The notes beneath the pieces were generated by a model that saw only the letters and a list, made by a program, of their open reading frames with translations, did not search any database and was not told where the DNA came from. Source: Loripinus fragilis (taxonomy: Eukaryota > Mollusca > Bivalvia > Lucinida > Lucinidae). From it: a stretch of DNA of 64,000 nucleotides. A program made the position numbers and the translations under genes. Below are positions 54,291 to 63,232 of the stretch, in pieces; the first letter of the stretch is position 1; every line of letters begins with the position of its first letter. The stretch is taken from NCBI GenBank assembly GCA_964019695.1, contig OZ026517.1, positions 51,949,672 through 52,013,671 of the forward strand, given 5' to 3'.

Positions 54291-54830
54291 CCTATCCCCC
54301 GACCATAAATCTGAAAAAAAATCCTGTAAATCTACTACAAAAATTTCTGACCTAAAACACATCTACAGAGACAGTTTTTAGTTCCCACAAGACGTGATTT
54401 GGTTCAGAAGCATTTTTTTCATCAAAATATGTAATCTAAAACATTTCTTTACATAAAACTGGGTCCATCCACACAAAAAATTCACAGAGAGCAGCATTTA
54501 CATGCATTCTGATATAATGCTTTTCACAACAAAGAAGTGAGTAGCTCTCTAGTATTAAAGCAAGTAATTCCATCATCAGCGCCGTTCCACAAGCCCATAA
54601 CTTCAGCTTGAACACAGCAGAGCTATGAGCTTTTGGACGCAAAAACAATGACATTTTCACAGTCTTGACTGGCAAGCAAAACAGTTTTCGTGTATGACCT
54701 AATAAGTATGGGTACCTGTACTAAGCACTGTATAAGTACCTGTAGGTGCACACAAAGTACTTTATTATGAGTTTGTTTACTCTATATGAAAGTCAGTCTA
54801 ATGGTGTTATTTTTATTATTAACATCTTGC
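54291..54830. other. Intergenic sequence, unassigned
   Basis: A 79-codon - strand frame at 54436-54675 has no recognised product. Nothing else seen. Confidence 0.45.
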
Positions 54831-54834
54831 ATAT

Positions 54835-55010
54835 TGGTCATTTTTCATGAATCCTTTTTGTTGTTTGCAGGCATTTTCAACATTACTTTTTTTTCAAGAA
54901 TAGCATCAGAGTGCCAAACTGCTTGAATCCAGATCAGGCTATATGTTCTGTCAGGCCTGATCTGGGTCCAAACTGTTGCAAAAAACACAAAGGTAAAAAG
55001 TTAAAATGGA
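54835..55010. repeat. Hairpin repeat H2 (inverted orientation)
   Basis: AAACTGCTTGAATCCAGATC, TGTTCTGTCAGGCC tip side, CTGATCTGGGTCCAAACTGT. Confidence 0.75.
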
Positions 55011-55019
55011 CTTATGATT

Positions 55020-55095
55020 TAAAAAAACTGTTAAACCTGCTCAGCTGGCTTCATAGGCCAGCTGATCTGGCTCTACACTTTTTTCAATAGAGGGT
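55020..55095. repeat. Hairpin repeat H12 (partial)
   Basis: GCTCAGCTGGCTTCATAGGC then CAGCTGATCTGGCTCTACAC match the 46310 hairpin. Confidence 0.65.
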
Positions 55096-55099
55096 ATAT

Positions 55100-55485
55100 A
55101 ACTTTGAAAGAGCTATGCACATAGCCCACTTATAGGTAAAAAAAGTAAACAAGTTTAGAGCAATGATCAGATATTAAGAGAACAATGGACATACATGTAG
55201 TTGTTGAAAGCATCACCCTTTTTGATCAAAACAAAAAAGTTGCCTATCTAGACCAAAGAAGTCTGACCAATTGAAAAAAGCATCTTGTTGAAAGTTTGAT
55301 CTCCAAGTATCTGTTTCCATGTTGTTGCTTGAGAAATTAATCTATTTCAGTAAAAATGTATATAAACAGAATGTTATTATGAAGACATTTGTGTAAAAAA
55401 TTGCAGAAAAAATCAAGGTGGTGTTTCATCTAAAAACAAAGTTTTTCACAGTCTGCTCATAATAATTTGAGTCAGTGTCCAGCAA
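55100..55485. other. Intergenic sequence, unassigned
   Basis: Nothing recognised. Confidence 0.5.
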
Positions 55486-55489
55486 AAGG

Positions 55490-55660
55490 TACAAGTTGGC
55501 ATGTGTGCCAATCAAATACTCAGATCAGTCTGTACATCCACCCAGTCTGATCACAGTCTTTAATGGTAGCTCTATTGGTAGCCAAGTGTTTGATGTTTCT
55601 TCAGGCGGAAAACTAAGACTCTGATCAGACTGTGTAGATGCACAGAGTGATTTGAATATT
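55490..55660. repeat. Decayed H5-type hairpin
   Basis: CAGATCAGTCTGTACATCCA and CCAGTCTGATCACAGTCTTT resemble the H5 stem. A second CTGATCAGACTGTGTAGATG follows. Confidence 0.5.
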
Positions 55661-55679
55661 CATTGTACTTGTTTGCCAA

Positions 55680-55943
55680 CTCAGGGGACAAAAATTCCAC
55701 TCGTCCACAGGTTATTACGAGTGAAATCTAGAAAGGACAAGCAATTCTTCCCAAAGCACTCTTCCTTTAGAACGAGTGCTTTAGGAGGAATTACTTGAGA
55801 AAGTCACATATCATATTACTCCCCTATGTTCTTTATTGCATACACTTTTAAAGGACAAGTGCATGTGTTTGCAGGACGAGTGAAAATTGTAAGTCACTCG
55901 TCCTGCAGAACAACTGCAATATTGAAATATTTTTGTCCCCTGC
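55680..55943. mobile_element. Small TIR element, 260 bp
   Basis: CAGGGGACAAAAATTCC at the left and ATTTTTGTCCCCTG at the right are inverse. Several ACTCGTCC/GGACGAGT motifs lie inside in both orientations. Confidence 0.65.
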
Positions 55944-56104
55944 AACTTCTACCTTATGCTGGAAACTGGCTCCTATATGTAATTTGCCAGCCAGGGCAAA
56001 CTCCATCTCTTAACAACGACTGAGCAGAAATATCACATCAGATGACCTATAAGTCATCTTCACACAGTGCCTTTTTAATGTACCATAATTGTCCTCATAA
56101 ATGC

Positions 56105-56314
56105 CCCTGTAAAACCTGTGTAAAACGGCCACTTAAAAGTGACAAAACAAACATCTTAATGTCAAATGGTAGCTTAATGAAGGTCTAAAGTATTGCAGAA
56201 TGCTCCCCTTGGAGCATTCTGCAATGCTTTTGACCTTCATTAAGGGATAATTAGTCTTGAAAACCAATTTTTAGTCTTTTTTAGAGTGGCCATTTTACAC
56301 AGGTTTTACTGTAT
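56105..56314. mobile_element. Pogo-like MITE H7 (reverse orientation)
   Basis: GTAAAACCTGTGTAAAACGG left and TTTACACAGGTTTTACTGTA right; AGAATGCTCCCCTTGGAGCA centre. Confidence 0.88.
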
Positions 56315-56339
56315 TTGTTTAATGTGCTATAACTGAAGT

Positions 56340-56450
56340 TTATCGCTAGAAAACCTTGGTTTGCCTTCAGCTAAGGTTCCAGCCTACTCAGCTACAGAGA
56401 CTAGCTAGAATATTGAATTCATGTATGGATCAACTAACTTAAGAATCATA
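56340..56450. repeat. H6 fragment
   Basis: GCTAGAAAACCTTGGTTTGC and ACTCAGCTACAGAGACTAGC match H6. The other half is absent. Confidence 0.5.
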
Positions 56451-56454
56451 TTAG

Positions 56455-57120
56455 TTTTACATTAGTGCAGAGACTGGCCTAATGAAGTAATTAAATTTTC
56501 TCTACCAAACAAATCATGCCAAATATCCATAATGATGAAACTCCAATAGTCTTTTTTTAAATATACAAGTATTCTCTCCCCCCCCCACCCTGCTGTTACA
56601 GTTCACTGTGAACTTATTACAGTTTACAGTGTTAACTTATTCCATTCTTGTTTGGTATGTGTACTTATTACAGTTTACTCAAGGTAAACTCTAATTGCAT
56701 GGGGAAAAACAATATTAAAGTACTATTCCACAAATCATTTATAACAATGAGGTAAGGTAAATCCCCAAACCGTTATAACTTGCGGTAACTGTAAGATCTA
56801 CTGATAACTAAACATATTATGACGTCACTGTTGGAATCTCCTTGTTAAATAGTAACTACACTTGGACTTTTCAAATTCTGAAGATCCTCAAGTCTGATCT
56901 AATCCACTCTAATAAACAATAAATGTAAATCATTTGTTGTTGATATCAAACTAATAACCCCAGATAAGACTGCTTATAGGAGCAGTGTTATAGTTAAGAC
57001 TAGAGGAGTAGTCTGATCTGGGACTATTTTGTTTGAACATTCATTTCCTGTTTGAGTTATTTGGTTCTGGCACTCAAAGTTAAAAAAATGTTTTTGAATC
57101 GTAATAATTACCAAAAGTAT
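56455..57120. other. 3' flank of TBC1D15 with minor repeats
   Basis: ACTTATTACAGTTTAC occurs twice at about 56610 and 56670. An H3-like double hairpin (AGATAAGACTGC, GTAGTCTGATCTGGGACTAT) lies at 56950-57040. No coding sequence. Confidence 0.5.
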
Positions 57121-57124
57121 CAAT

Positions 57125-57362
57125 TGAGCTGCGACATGTGAGTTCCAACAATGTGGCATTTTGACAAGTGTTGACTCAGACGAGCCTGTGCAGCCTCTTT
57201 TTAAGCTTACAAACTCCAGATGATGTTCAGTCAGTAGCTTAACACTCATAGAATATTCAAGCGACTAGCAAAGGCTCTGATCAGTCTGCGCGTATGCGCA
57301 GGCTGGTCTGGGCCTTTGCTGGTCACACATACCACATTGTTGGAAATCTCATGTCACGGCTC
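57125..57362. repeat. Hairpin repeat family H5 (reverse orientation)
   Basis: GCGACATGTGAGTTCCAACA left; CTGATCAGTCTGCGCGTATG and GCGCAGGCTGGTCTGG stem; CATTGTTGGAAATCTCATGT right. It lies about 120 bases beyond the TBC1D15 stop codon, so it may fall in the 3' UTR. Confidence 0.85.
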
Positions 57363-57479
57363 AATTATTTAAAGAGGAAAACACATGATCTCCTCCTCCT
57401 GGCATATTTCAACAAACACATCTGGGGCATATATCAGAGCAACTATGGTAATCCAAGGCAGATAACTCTCAAATCATCC

Positions 57480-57860
57480 TCAGTGATAGTAGTTATTTGT
57501 ACCTGTAGAACAAGTATCAGAAATTATTTCAATACTATCATTGTCCGGTGTTGTTGCACCGCTGTCTGTGGCACCATTTGAATTGGAGGGAATTTGCAGA
57601 CGGGCACTGTTCAATTTACTTGGATTATACGACACAGAAGAAGAGTTCGTAATATTGACTGGTGTATTTGCTGGGGTAGGGGGCTGGACTGGGGTGCTGG
57701 ATCCTGAACTGGTTCCGGACGCCGAAGGGGACACCTGGAACCCTATTATTTCCTTGACTGAATCTGGAAGTTTCTTGGCAGCCTTGAGCTGGAGGAAGAT
57801 CCCCTCAGCCTTCTTCAGGGAGTCTTCTAAATGGATAGCCAGCGTCATGTCGTTAATATG
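57480..57860 (-). CDS. TBC1D15: TBC1D15/17-like Rab GAP, terminal coding exon
   Basis: Last exon, 126 residues plus TGA. It begins HINDMTLAIHLEDSLKKAEG right after the acceptor TTCTTCCAG and continues through KKLPDSVKEIIGFQ. This aligns with the vertebrate TBC1D15 segment HINELSMK...LCKAEAI...LPQAVCEILG that follows the TBC domain. The rest is a low-complexity Ser/Thr/Pro/Asn-rich tail (GTSSGSSTPVQPPTPANTP), which is not conserved in sequence. It joins exon 59801-59917 in phase 0. A damaged duplicate of its first 24 bases lies at 58148-58171. Confidence 0.93.
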   Translation of the reverse strand, partial: HINDMTLAIHLEDSLKKAEGIFLQLKAAKKLPDSVKEIIGFQVSPSASGTSSGSSTPVQPPTPANTPVNITNSSSVSYNPSKLNSARLQIPSNSNGATDSGATTPDNDSIEIISDTCSTGTNNYYH

Positions 57861-58133
57861 CTGGAAGAAGATAAAAACAGTGGCAAATCAAGAGATAGTT
57901 CAGGGGGTTCATTTGGACCCCACTCTCTGGCCCCAGTTTTTAAATATCCTATGAAAATCAAATAATTTGGTCTCAGTGAGACCAAATTATTTCATTTTCA
58001 TGGGATACAAAATTTATTTAAGAAAAATGAGATCAAATAAGCAAAGTAATCCCCCACACCTTTATTCATATGAACCCCCTTTCCAGAAATCCTAGATCTG
58101 CCCCTGAAAAAATTCATTAGTCTAGAAATGAAA
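57838..58133. repeat. Tandem segmental duplication, unit 1 (exon start plus intron)
   Basis: Bases from the start of the TBC1D15 last exon into the intron. GCCAGCGTCATGTCGTTAAT and the next four bases are repeated exactly at 58148. Unit 2 follows at 58148-58820 with a 377-bp insertion. Confidence 0.85.
57878..58106. mobile_element. MITE with CAGTGGC/CAGGGGC ends, 229 bp
   Basis: CAGTGGCAAATCAAGAG at the left and the inverse of CTAGATCTGCCCCTG at the right are related ends; both go on to AGGGGGTTCAT. The centre has a palindrome AATTTGGTCTCAGTGAGACC and its completion. It was copied with the exon fragment in the duplication. Confidence 0.75.
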
Positions 58134-58147
58134 AATTGAGTTGCTTC

Positions 58148-58820
58148 GCCAGCGTCATGTCGTTAATATGCAGAAAGAAGATAAAAACAGTGGCGAATCA
58201 AGCCCAGGGGGGGTACTCTGATATTTTCATACATACGTAGGCTCGGCCCATTTTTTTGGGTTCAAAATTTTGAATTTCGATATTTTTTTGGGTTTTCAGA
58301 AAAATAAATATTTTTTTGGGTATGAAAATTTTGTGGATATTTTTTTGGTGTCATCACAAAATTGGACTATATTTAGAGGTCATTTCTATGCATTTTAAGG
58401 TATTTTCTTAAGGTCAAGGTACAGAATATGGGGTATTGTTTTGGGTTGCTAAAATTTCAAATATTTTTTTGGGGTGCTTGAAATTCCCGATATTTTTTTG
58501 GGGGTGAAGGGCAGATGCTGGGTCCGAGCCTACGTATGCAGAAAAAATGAGAGTACCCCCCCCCCCCCCCCCCCCTGGGGAATCAAGAGGGGGTTCAGGG
58601 GGTTCCTTTGAACCCCACTCTCTGATCCCTGTTTTTCATATCCTATGAAAATGAAATAATTTGGTCTCAATGAGACCAAAATATTTCATTTTCATGGGAT
58701 ACAAAATGTATTAAAGAAAAATGAGATAAAATAAGCAAAGCAAACCCTGCACCTTTATACATATGAACCCCCTTTTCAGAAATCCTGAATCTGCCCCTGA
58801 AAACACATTAGTTCAGAAAA
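58148..58820. repeat. Tandem segmental duplication, unit 2 (decoy exon start)
   Basis: It contains a 24-base exact copy of the first bases of the last TBC1D15 exon. The acceptor dinucleotide on the - strand reads TG rather than AG (CA in place of CT at 58171-58172). It also holds a second copy of the CAGTGGC MITE, split by the hAT-like MITE at 58203-58579. Confidence 0.85.
58203..58579. mobile_element. hAT-like MITE with poly(C) terminus, copy 2
   Basis: CCCAGGGGGGGTACTC starts and CCCCCTGGG ends the 377-bp element. Perfect 8-bp direct repeats GAATCAAG lie at 58195-58202 and 58580-58587. The same site without an insertion is seen in unit 1 (CAGTGGCAAATCAAGAG at 57878). It is reverse-oriented to copy 1 at 36312. 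The interior is TTTTTTTGGG-rich. Confidence 0.94.
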
Positions 58821-58844
58821 GCAAAAAAAAAAAAAAATTGAGGG

Positions 58845-58990
58845 TAAAATTTTTATGACTTGCTTATCCAGTTGATAAAACATATGTTTTGAATTCTCCT
58901 TGAGATGGTTCTTTTGAGCACCCACAGCATATATTTTGGTTGAGAAATAGAAAAATAATTATTCATTATGCACTCTTATCTGGAGGCCTG
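58845..58990 (-). repeat. Hairpin repeat family H1 (reverse orientation, shortened core)
   Basis: AAACATATGTTTTGAATTCT, GAGATGGTTCTTTTGAGCAC and CACTCTTATCTGGAGGCCTG. The left arm of the palindrome is deleted, so it cannot fold as others do. Confidence 0.75.
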
Positions 58991-59069
58991 AAAAACAGAT
59001 GTACATATTGGTTAAGGAACAGTCATTTTTACTCCTCATGACTGATAGATATTTACATAGAATTTGGTA

Positions 59070-59265
59070 CGAGGAGCGCAGTCGCTCAGTGGTAGAGTGC
59101 TTGACTTGAGATCGAGGGGTTTAGGGTTTGAGCCTCACTGGAGGCACTGCACTATGTCCTTGAGTAAGACACTTTATCCTTTGCTTAGTACTAGTTCAAC
59201 CCAGTAAGACCCATCCTGGCATGACTGAAAAAATGTTGACTGGGACTCAAAAATCAAATTGAACA
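59070..59265 (+). mobile_element. tRNA-derived SINE, family S1
   Basis: AGTCGCTCAGTGGTAGAGTG A box, TAGGGTTTGAGCCTCACTGG B box, CTTGAGTAAGACACTTTATC, and AATCAAATTGAACAAAAAAG at the tail. Confidence 0.85.
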
Positions 59266-59344
59266 AAAAAGAATTTGGTACAGTAAACAGTTTCCTGGCA
59301 TTCATAACAATGATTGTCTGTTTGGTCATATGCTGATATACTTG

Positions 59345-59555
59345 TGGTCAATATTGCGCAATCACTCAGTGGTAGAGTGTTTGACTCGAGACCAAGGGGC
59401 CGCCGGTTTGAGCCTCACCGGCGTCACTGTGTTGTGGTCCTTGAGCAAGACACATTTATCCTAGCTTAGAACTGGTTAAACCCAGGAAGACCCGTCCCTG
59501 TTTAACTGAAAGATTGTTGATGGGACGTAAAGAATCAAATCAAACAAACGATCAA
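59345..59555 (+). mobile_element. tRNA-derived SINE, family S1
   Basis: CAATCACTCAGTGGTAGAGT A box, CGCCGGTTTGAGCCTCACCG B box, CTTGAGCAAGACACATTTAT and the AAAGAATCAAATCAAACAAA tail. Confidence 0.85.
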
Positions 59556-59800
59556 TATTGCAAAAAATATGGACACAGATCAGACTGCTCCCTTAGCATG
59601 TATTACCTGAGCCTTTGTTGATCGCTGATTCAATAAGTACCAAAATCTCATGCGCTGGTTCAAATGCATAAACAGTAGCTCAACACTTTAAATTTTGTAT
59701 TAACATGCTTGGTCTATATTCTGTCAAAAATTATCACCTTGAAAGCTTAAAAAAGCTGGAAGCTATGTAGACATTTATACGTAAATAGCAATCACCAAAC

Positions 59801-59917
59801 CTTAAGAATTTCTGTAATTCCAAACTTGTTTTCTATCAATGTAGATTTCTCCCCATCCAGTATGGCAAGGCAGATCAACAAGTGGAAGTTCTTACATGGC
59901 CGATCGGTCCATAAAAC
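59801..59917 (-). CDS. TBC1D15: TBC1D15/17-like Rab GAP, penultimate coding exon
   Basis: 39 codons in phase 0 at both ends: VLWTDRPCKNFHLLICLAIL, then DGEKSTLIENKFGITEILK. This aligns closely with vertebrate TBC1D15 (VMWTELPC-NFHLL-C-AILE...EIL), the last helices of the TBC domain. The acceptor is TTTTATCCCAG; the donor AAG|GTTTGG is a weak match to consensus. Confidence 0.94.
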
Positions 59918-60004
59918 CTGGGATAAAAGCAAGTCAATTAATTATTGTCCACTGTTATTGAAATCTGATGATAACTGGGTGACATCAAACTTATCCTAAC
60001 TAGA

Positions 60005-60395
60005 AATTGTATCAATTCCTGATCTTTGCCTTCTTCCTTACTTTGATTATCAGAGTTGTTTTGTCTGTGTTCTGTCACGGCCATAAAAAGTCTCCAGGCA
60101 CATACATTTAATGCTGGTATTATTCCAATCCTCTGGGATTGCTTGTACAATCACCTTCCATTATTCCTTTCCCTGGACATCCTCTATGGCGTGGGTCCTT
60201 TTCATGGATGTCTTTGTCATACTGTATTGTCTGTTCCTTGCAGCCTTAGGGTCACCTGCTGGGAAAAGGCTGACCTCTTAGCTCTCTTGTGTGTGATATT
60301 TTCTTGTGTTTTTGTCACTTTCCCATAGGGTTCCTGGGTCAGGTGCAGTACTTGATTGTATTGATTCCTGATCTTTGCCTTCTTCACTACTTTAA
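60005..60395 (+). mobile_element. Third retroelement 3' fragment
   Basis: GTCACCTGCTGGGAAAAGGC and GACCTCTTAGCTCTC at about 60248-60285, and GTATTGATTCCTGATCTTTG near the end, match the 1-420 and 2380-2560 fragments. It lies in the TBC1D15 intron, opposite to the gene. Confidence 0.65.
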
Positions 60396-60519
60396 TGAAA
60401 CACTGTGCCCAAAAAAATGGCTTGTCCATAAGGATGGTGCTCTTTTTTAAGACAAGGGTCACCATAAGTTTGAAGCTACTAGCTAATTTACTCATCATCC
60501 CCTATCAGTTGACCAATCG

Positions 60520-60565
60520 TCCCAACTTGACTGAAAACATGTTAAATGGGATGTAAAGCATCAAC
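60520..60565 (+). repeat. SINE S1 tail fragment
   Basis: CAACTTGACTGAAAACATG and GGGATGTAAAGCATCAACAC match the S1 3' end. Confidence 0.5.
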
Positions 60566-61085
60566 ACAAACAAAAATCAGCTGACCAATTTTGAACCTCC
60601 TAGCTATGATAATTTTTTAGATATCCTGATTGCAAGTTTTCAATGGCTTAATTTGGAATAGGCAATTACTCGAGAAAAAACAAAAACAAAAAAACAACAA
60701 CTTTTTTTTAAATATTTCACCAGGCTCGTAAGTTTTAAGAGCTAATTTTTTGCAATAACTTTTTTATTTTCCATTTTAGCAAAAAAATACCACAAAAAAT
60801 TAGTTCTAAAAACATAACAGCTGGAGTTTAGATATAATAATTTTTGAAATATCTTGATTATAAGTTTTCAATGCCCAGATATTTACAGAGTACCACATTT
60901 GATCTGCCTTTTCTTTTTTGGCTGGGTGTTGATATTTTAGGCACGGTTTATAAAAAATTTCAAAATATTATATGGATACGCTTTTATTAATCATTACATA
61001 GGAAAGGCTTTCATAAAACTATAGTTCATGTAGGACATCACCTTTAACAGCATTGGCCATAAGTGATAGAAAATATAGAAAACAC
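60566..61085. other. TBC1D15 intron, unassigned
   Basis: The phrases TTTTTAGATATCCTGATTG and TTTTTGAAATATCTTGATTA occur 230 bases apart, each followed by AAGTTTTCAATG. This suggests a two-unit repeat. Confidence 0.45.
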
Positions 61086-61089
61086 CTAC

Positions 61090-61187
61090 CTCCCATAATC
61101 TCATTATGTCACTGAAGGAGAATTCTCTCTTGAATGCTATTAATAGCCACCGGAAACAGAAGTAGAAATTCCCAGAATCATGACTCT
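61090..61187 (-). CDS. TBC1D15: TBC1D15/17-like Rab GAP, coding exon (TBC domain)
   Basis: The acceptor TTATTTCAG and donor GAG|GTAGGT bound 98 bases. They complete a split Glu codon and then encode SHDSGNFYFCFRWLLIAFKR followed by EFSFSDIMRLWE. FCFRWLLI-FKREFS is a strongly conserved core helix of TBC Rab GAPs. The match to TBC1D15 (SQDSGYLYFCFRWLLIRFKR) is the clearest identification in this gene. The catalytic Arg/Gln fingers would lie upstream, outside the window. Confidence 0.96.
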
Positions 61188-61304
61188 CTGAAATAATAAG
61201 ATTTATCCAGTTATATAGAGACTGTCTTCCACAGACTACCATGAAATTAGGAATCATAAATGACATGCAAAGTCATAAGAGCGCTGTTTTGTGAAAAGCT
61301 GTTA

Positions 61305-61535
61305 ACCCATGTCCCATAGTTGAAATTTCCAAAATCCTGAATTTTAAAATTCAAATCTTAAAACTTGCAGTGTCTGAAATATATTGACAATTTTAAGTTT
61401 AAATGGCTATTTGTCTTAAGACAACCTGTAAATAAATCAGAAAAGCTACATTATTCTACATAATTCAGGATTTTGAGGCTCAAAATCTTGGATTCAGAAA
61501 TAATTCTGAAAACCTTCACCCATGATATACAATGG
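61305..61535. repeat. H10 hairpin, expanded copy
   Basis: AAAATCCTGAATTTTAAAAT at 61331 and ATAATTCAGGATTTTGAGGC at 61460 are inverted. CCTTCACCCATGATATAC matches the H10 flank. Confidence 0.55.
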
Positions 61536-62150
61536 AATGTGATGTACCACAACCCTTGACCAAGCTGAACCTTCTGCGCTTGCAAGACCATGACCAGACA
61601 GATCTGCAAGATCGTGCCAAAGGATGTGACCTCCATAATGTCAAGAGAACTACTGACAAAACTTGAGCCCTAGGAAAATGACCTAATTTTGAGAGAGAGA
61701 AGGCATCACTGGTATGACATTAAGAAGTGCTCTAGCTGTCAGTCAGAACAGCATGTTATAAAACAAGTGATTGGAATGCTTGTGCCAATGACGCCAATGA
61801 TAAAATGGAATAAATTGACAGGGAATGACTGCCATGAGTGGAAACTCTTCTTGGTTGACCCCCGTGCTAAAGAACACCTGGAGATCAGCCAGCTATCTAG
61901 GGGTGTGGGGAGGGGGGCTGCAATGTGGATGATGTCCTGCATCTGCACATTAATAAAAAAAACCCTGAAACATGCAATGATGCAGCCTGATCATCACCAT
62001 TCTTAATCTCTGTTTTGACAGTATAATTATAGCTTCACTAGTTGCAACCAAATTTGGTTTCTGTTTGGGAGCTAAGTGGGCAGTTTGTGACTTACCAGGT
62101 AAAAAAATCATAAGAGCATTTGAGCCACAAAGTAAGAAAACTTACTTAAT
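61536..62150. other. TBC1D15 intron, unassigned with a coding-like frame
   Basis: A 105-codon + strand frame at 61689-62006 and non-repetitive, less AT-rich flanks from 61540 suggest a relic of a retroelement or processed gene. No domain can be named. No splice sites fit TBC1D15. Confidence 0.35.
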
Positions 62151-62152
62151 TA

Positions 62153-62213
62153 CTATGTGAACAACAAAGGTGCAGATCAGACAGTGCATCTGCACCTTTG
62201 TTGTTCATAGTCT
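62153..62213. repeat. Near-perfect hairpin
   Basis: GAACAACAAAGGTGCAGAT and ATCTGCACCTTTGTTGTTC are perfect arms around CAGACAGTGC, extended by CTATG/CATAG. This resembles an H6 core in isolation. Confidence 0.88.
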
Positions 62214-62344
62214 AAAAAGCATAAAAGCTATAGTTGCTACTGTAGCAGCAATTTTTTCAAGATTCAAAGTACAGTGCAGTCCCTTAATAATGTTATGTTT
62301 GGAATCCATGGGAATGGACAGTGTTATAAAGGGACAGTTTTGTT

Positions 62345-62660
62345 TGTTTTGTTGCTTTATGTCCCAGTAAATAGCTATGGTCATGGCAGGATGGTCAGTT
62401 CACCTAACCACACTTTTTTTCCTGGGCAAGCATGAACAAGCAATTAACCAGTACTATGTGCACATACTTTCGATCGTAACTGACAACAACCCTTCTTGAA
62501 TAAATCAGCGGAAGGAAGGAGAATGACCATAGAAATTATTTCATGGTCAATCTCCACAAAAGTATGGGACCAGGCTGGGATCGAACTCACAACCCCTGAA
62601 TCTGCAGTCAGACACACATCTGTAGCCAGACACGTTACCGACTGGGCTACACGGCCCAAA
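62345..62660 (-). mobile_element. tRNA-derived SINE, family S2 (full length)
   Basis: On the - strand it begins GGCCGTGTAGCCCAGTCGGT (strong A box) and has GAGTTCGATCCCAGCCTGG (B box) after about 60 bases. The body has ACCATGAAATAATTTC and AAGAAGGGTTGTTGTCAG. The 3' end GGGACATAAAGCAACAAAAC matches the S1 tail domain. The head looks derived from a tRNA with an extended variable region. Confidence 0.85.
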
Positions 62661-62779
62661 GGGACAGTTTTATAAATAAATTTTATGCAAAATTTCCTAT
62701 AATATCTTTGTAAAATTTCATGGTGTAAAAAACTGGAAGCCATAGCATGACCTTTGTTAAATCCAAATCCGTGTTACAA

Positions 62780-62925
62780 TGATAATATTCTATGAATATT
62801 AAGCTACTGACAGAACATCATTTGGAGTTTCTAAGCTTAAAAGGAGGCTGCACAGGCTCGTCTGAGTCTACACTTTTCAAAATGCCACATTGTTGGAAAT
62901 CACATGTCACGGCTCATATGTGTTA
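62780..62925. repeat. H5 right part
   Basis: ATTCTATGAATATTAAGCTA then GGAGGCTGCACAGGCTCGTC and ATTGTTGGAAATCACATGTC. The left half is missing. Confidence 0.75.
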
Positions 62926-63006
62926 TAAAGGGACTGCACTGTAGTCTCTCAAGCTAAGCAGGTTTGAATGATGCCTACTTGATCAAAACAAACAGACAAA
63001 TCTTAC

Positions 63007-63106
63007 CTAGGTAACTACAGAACTCTGGATCTACAAATTGCATCAGTTTATGTATTTCAGCCATTTGGTGTTTCATTTCTTCTTGACCAACGGTAAAGTT
63101 ACCATG
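63007..63106 (-). CDS. TBC1D15: TBC1D15/17-like Rab GAP, most upstream exon in window
   Basis: The acceptor AATATTACAG and donor CTAG|GTAAGA bound 100 bases. They encode HGNFTVGQEEMKHQMAEIHK then LMQFVDPEFCSYL plus one base of the next codon. This aligns with the vertebrate stretch NFEEQMQGMKTQL...LLRLLDSGFCSYLE. TBC1D15-type proteins are Rab GTPase-activating proteins (Rab7 in mammals) with roles in late endosome and mitochondrial dynamics. The N-terminal part and the catalytic fingers lie beyond the right edge. Confidence 0.93.
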
Positions 63107-63139
63107 CTGTAATATTAAAATACAAACGGTCAAACTACT

Positions 63140-63232
63140 TAACCCTAAAGCGCCACCTATAATTTGCAGCAGATGAAAATTTGAAACTTTGCCTCTTTTT
63201 CAAAAATAACCAATAAGTCATGATATTTCATG
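63140..63232. repeat. Hairpin repeat H4, left half (split copy)
   Basis: AACCCTAAAGCGCCACCTAT to AAGTCATGATATTTCATG, ending where the mirrored half should begin. The right half resumes at about 63710. Confidence 0.8.
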
